A stretch of DNA of 8,002 nt, taken from contig JAURMY010000255.1 of NCBI GenBank assembly GCA_030830465.1, forward strand, positions 1 through 8,002, read 5' to 3'. Position 1 is the first letter of the stretch. Each line of letters begins with the position of its first letter. The notes beneath the pieces are model-generated. The model was not told the origin of the DNA and did not search any database. It saw only the letters and a program-made list of their open reading frames with translations. Below are positions 5,976-8,002 of the stretch, piece after piece. Position numbers and translations under genes: made by a program. The stretch is from Alphaproteobacteria bacterium. Lineage in GTDB: Bacteria; Pseudomonadota; Alphaproteobacteria; Rhodobacterales; Rhodobacteraceae.

Positions 5976-6050
5976 GATGCCTGCTTTCCTCCCATCGCAG
6001 GTGTTGAAAAAAGAAACGGCCCGGATCCTCCCCCGGGCCGTTTCACTTTG
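5976..6050 (+). ncRNA. Candidate CcsR/cuckoo-type small RNA: two hairpins with anti-SD loops
   Basis: Stem-loop 1 (5976-6005) pairs GATGCCTGC with GCAGGTGTT, including G-U pairs, and exposes UUUCCUCCCAUC. Stem-loop 2 (6013-6044) has a perfect 12-bp stem, GAAACGGCCCGG with CCGGGCCGTTTC, and exposes AUCCUCCC. It is followed by ACTTT and would serve as the 3' terminator. CCUCC is the anti-Shine-Dalgarno sequence of 16S rRNA. Tandem hairpins with CCUCCUCCC-like loops downstream of a DUF1127 gene are the hallmark of the CcsR/'cuckoo' RNAs of Alphaproteobacteria, which sequester regulators or target ribosome binding sites. Here the loops have the shorter UCCUCCC, and the RNA begins about 150 bases after the DUF1127 stop, beyond repeat copy A. 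It could be cut from the DUF1127 transcript; no separate promoter is evident. The 3' end is approximate. Confidence 0.6.
6007..6044 (-). terminator. Intrinsic terminator for ilvC, shared with the small RNA
   Basis: Read on the minus strand, the perfect 12-bp GC-rich stem (6013-6044) is followed at once by TTTTTT (complement of 6007-6012), the best terminator in the window. It lies 178 bases beyond the ilvC stop, so the ilvC transcript would include repeat copy B. On the plus strand the same hairpin is followed only by ACTTT, giving weaker termination for the DUF1127/small-RNA transcript. Confidence 0.8.
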
Positions 6051-6103
6051 CGCAGATCTCCCGTTCCGCGCGTCTTGGTGCGTTTCGGGTTGCCCCGGAA
6101 AGC

Positions 6104-6221
6104 TTAAAGCATTTCGCGCTGGAGCGAATTGCGTTAAACTTGCATCACCAAACGCTGTCTGAAATCAAAGGTTTCAACGCGTTAGGCGATGCAATTTGTT
6201 TCAGGTAAAACGCAATACGCT

Positions 6222-6223
<2 letters not shown>
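6104..6223. repeat. Nested-palindrome intergenic repeat, copy B
   Basis: This second copy has the same orientation as copy A, with its core at 6129-6223. Its terminal inverted repeats are cleaner: GAGCGAATTGCGTTAAAC against the complement of GTAAAACGCAATACGCTC, 15 of 18 matching. The middle arms TTGCATCACCAAACGC and GCGTTAGGCGATGCAA match at 14 of 16. At its left end it has about 15 extra bases compared with copy A, forming a near-palindrome GCATTTCGC-GCTGGA-GCGAATTGC. Its right edge runs into the stop codon of ilvC (6222-6224), so insertion took place flush against, or supplied part of, that stop. Confidence 0.8.
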
Positions 6224-7376
<1,153 letters not shown>

Positions 7377-7378
7377 TC

Positions 7379-7840
7379 ATGCAGATGATCGACGACACGG
7401 ACCGCCGGATATTGCGGCAGGTGCAGGCCGAGGGCGATCTGACGACCGCGGAACTGGCTGAACGGGCGGCGCTTGCACCGGCGGCATTGGCGCGGCGGCT
7501 GGACCGACTTGAGCGCGACGGGGTGATCGAGGGATACCGCGCAGTGATCGACTGGCGGGCTTTGGGCTTTGCTGTGGAGGTCAGTCTCAGGGTGACGCTG
7601 GACAAAACCCATGCCAACGCCTTTGATCTGTTTATCGCCGCGGCGCGCGAGATCCCAGAAGTGGACGAAATCCAGACCTTTCTGGGCCGGGTCGATGTGC
7701 GCCTGAACGTGCTGGCGCGGGATATGGCGCATTACCAGCAGATTTATCGCAGCCGGATTCTGACCCTGCCGCATATTGCGGATATCGAGGCGCTGATGCT
7801 GATTTCCAGCGTCAAGAATGATGAAAGCCTGCCGCTGTGA
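7379..7840 (+). CDS. Lrp/AsnC family transcriptional regulator
   Basis: The 153-residue protein has the two-part structure of the family. An N-terminal helix-turn-helix domain (residues about 4-58) reads IDDTDRRILRQVQ, TAELAERAALAPAALARRLDRLERDGVIEGYRAVID. A C-terminal ligand-binding RAM domain (about 65-148) includes IPEVDEIQTFLGRVDVRLNVLARD and ends SSVKNDESLPL, typical of the family. Such proteins form dimers and octamers and sense amino acids. Its divergent position beside ilvC suggests that it controls branched-chain amino acid genes or itself, but many Lrp paralogues have other targets. AGGA (7368-7371), 7 nt upstream, supports ATG 7379; a second in-frame ATG at 7385 is less well spaced. 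The stop overlaps the start of the next regulator. Confidence 0.9.
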   Translation: MQMIDDTDRRILRQVQAEGDLTTAELAERAALAPAALARRLDRLERDGVIEGYRAVIDWRALGFAVEVSLRVTLDKTHANAFDLFIAAAREIPEVDEIQTFLGRVDVRLNVLARDMAHYQQIYRSRILTLPHIADIEALMLISSVKNDESLPL

Positions 7841-8002
7841 TTGATCTGGATGACACCGACCGGCAGATCCTGCGCGCGCTGGTTGCGGATGCGCGGCGGT
7901 CTGCAGGGGCCCTGGGGCGCGATCTGGGCCTGTCCCAGCCGGCCATGTGGCGGCGGATCCGGCGCTTGAAGGATGCGGGTGTGATCATGTCACGCCGGGT
8001 GC
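7837..8002 (+). CDS. Second Lrp/AsnC family regulator, N-terminal part (runs off the window)
   Basis: A frame opening with GTG at 7837, in the overlap GTGA with the preceding TGA stop, gives MIDLDDTDRQILRAL followed by GLSQPAMWRRIRRLKDAGVI. This is the family's helix-turn-helix, and 55 codons are visible before the window ends. No clear Shine-Dalgarno sequence precedes it, so translation is probably coupled to the first regulator. The two proteins are clearly different paralogues rather than a recent duplicate: they share DDTDR.IL and the R.L.R..R..GVI pattern but differ elsewhere. Close coupling suggests they are made in fixed ratio and might form mixed oligomers, which is inference. Confidence 0.85.
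   Translation, partial: MIDLDDTDRQILRALVADARRSAGALGRDLGLSQPAMWRRIRRLKDAGVIMSRRV

Noticed and set aside
5907..6162. Small plus-strand open frames of 61 and 66 codons across the gap before ilvC
   Set aside because: They run through the repeats and the terminator hairpin, lack ribosome binding sites and show no protein-like pattern.

Overview
The window looks like chromosomal DNA of an alphaproteobacterium, most likely of the Rhodobacterales (Roseobacter/Rhodobacter group). The grounds are its fairly high GC content, an alphaproteobacterial-type pyruvate phosphate dikinase, an unusually long FolB directly upstream of folP and glmM, a DUF1127 small protein, and a short (class I) IlvC beside Lrp/AsnC regulators. 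This is judged from gene content and protein style only; no database search was run.

Layout, left to right. 2-886 (+) is the C-terminal part of ppdK, followed by a perfect 12-bp-arm inverted repeat. 1099-1818 (+) is a secreted SleB/CwlJ-type cell-wall hydrolase. 1899-1967 holds a good promoter overlapped by an inverted repeat. It leads into folB (1968-2906), folP (2909-3916) and glmM (3941-5281), a tightly packed unit that joins two folate-pathway steps to the GlcNAc-phosphate branch of envelope synthesis. A 306-base gap (5282-5587) contains a weak terminator and two CTGC-N3-GCAG boxes just upstream of a DUF1127 gene (5588-5824). The 397-base gap up to ilvC is unusually structured. It contains two copies (5830-5934 and 6104-6223) of a nested-palindrome repeat. 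Between them are two stem-loops (5976-6005 and 6013-6044), each showing UCCUCCC in its loop. ilvC (6222-7244) runs on the minus strand. Two overlapping Lrp/AsnC-type regulator genes (7379-7840 and 7837 to the window edge) diverge from it.

Most of the window is core metabolism: PEP/pyruvate interconversion, folate, amino-sugar synthesis and branched-chain amino acids. The most interesting part is 5540-6223. A DUF1127 protein followed by tandem hairpins with anti-Shine-Dalgarno loops matches the known CcsR/'cuckoo' small-RNA arrangement of Alphaproteobacteria. Here it carries possible PhaR-type boxes upstream, has a repeat element between protein gene and RNA, and shares its terminator hairpin with the convergent ilvC. 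The second point of interest is the roughly 150-residue C-terminal domain of FolB, which reads like a degenerate amino-acid-kinase-type fold.
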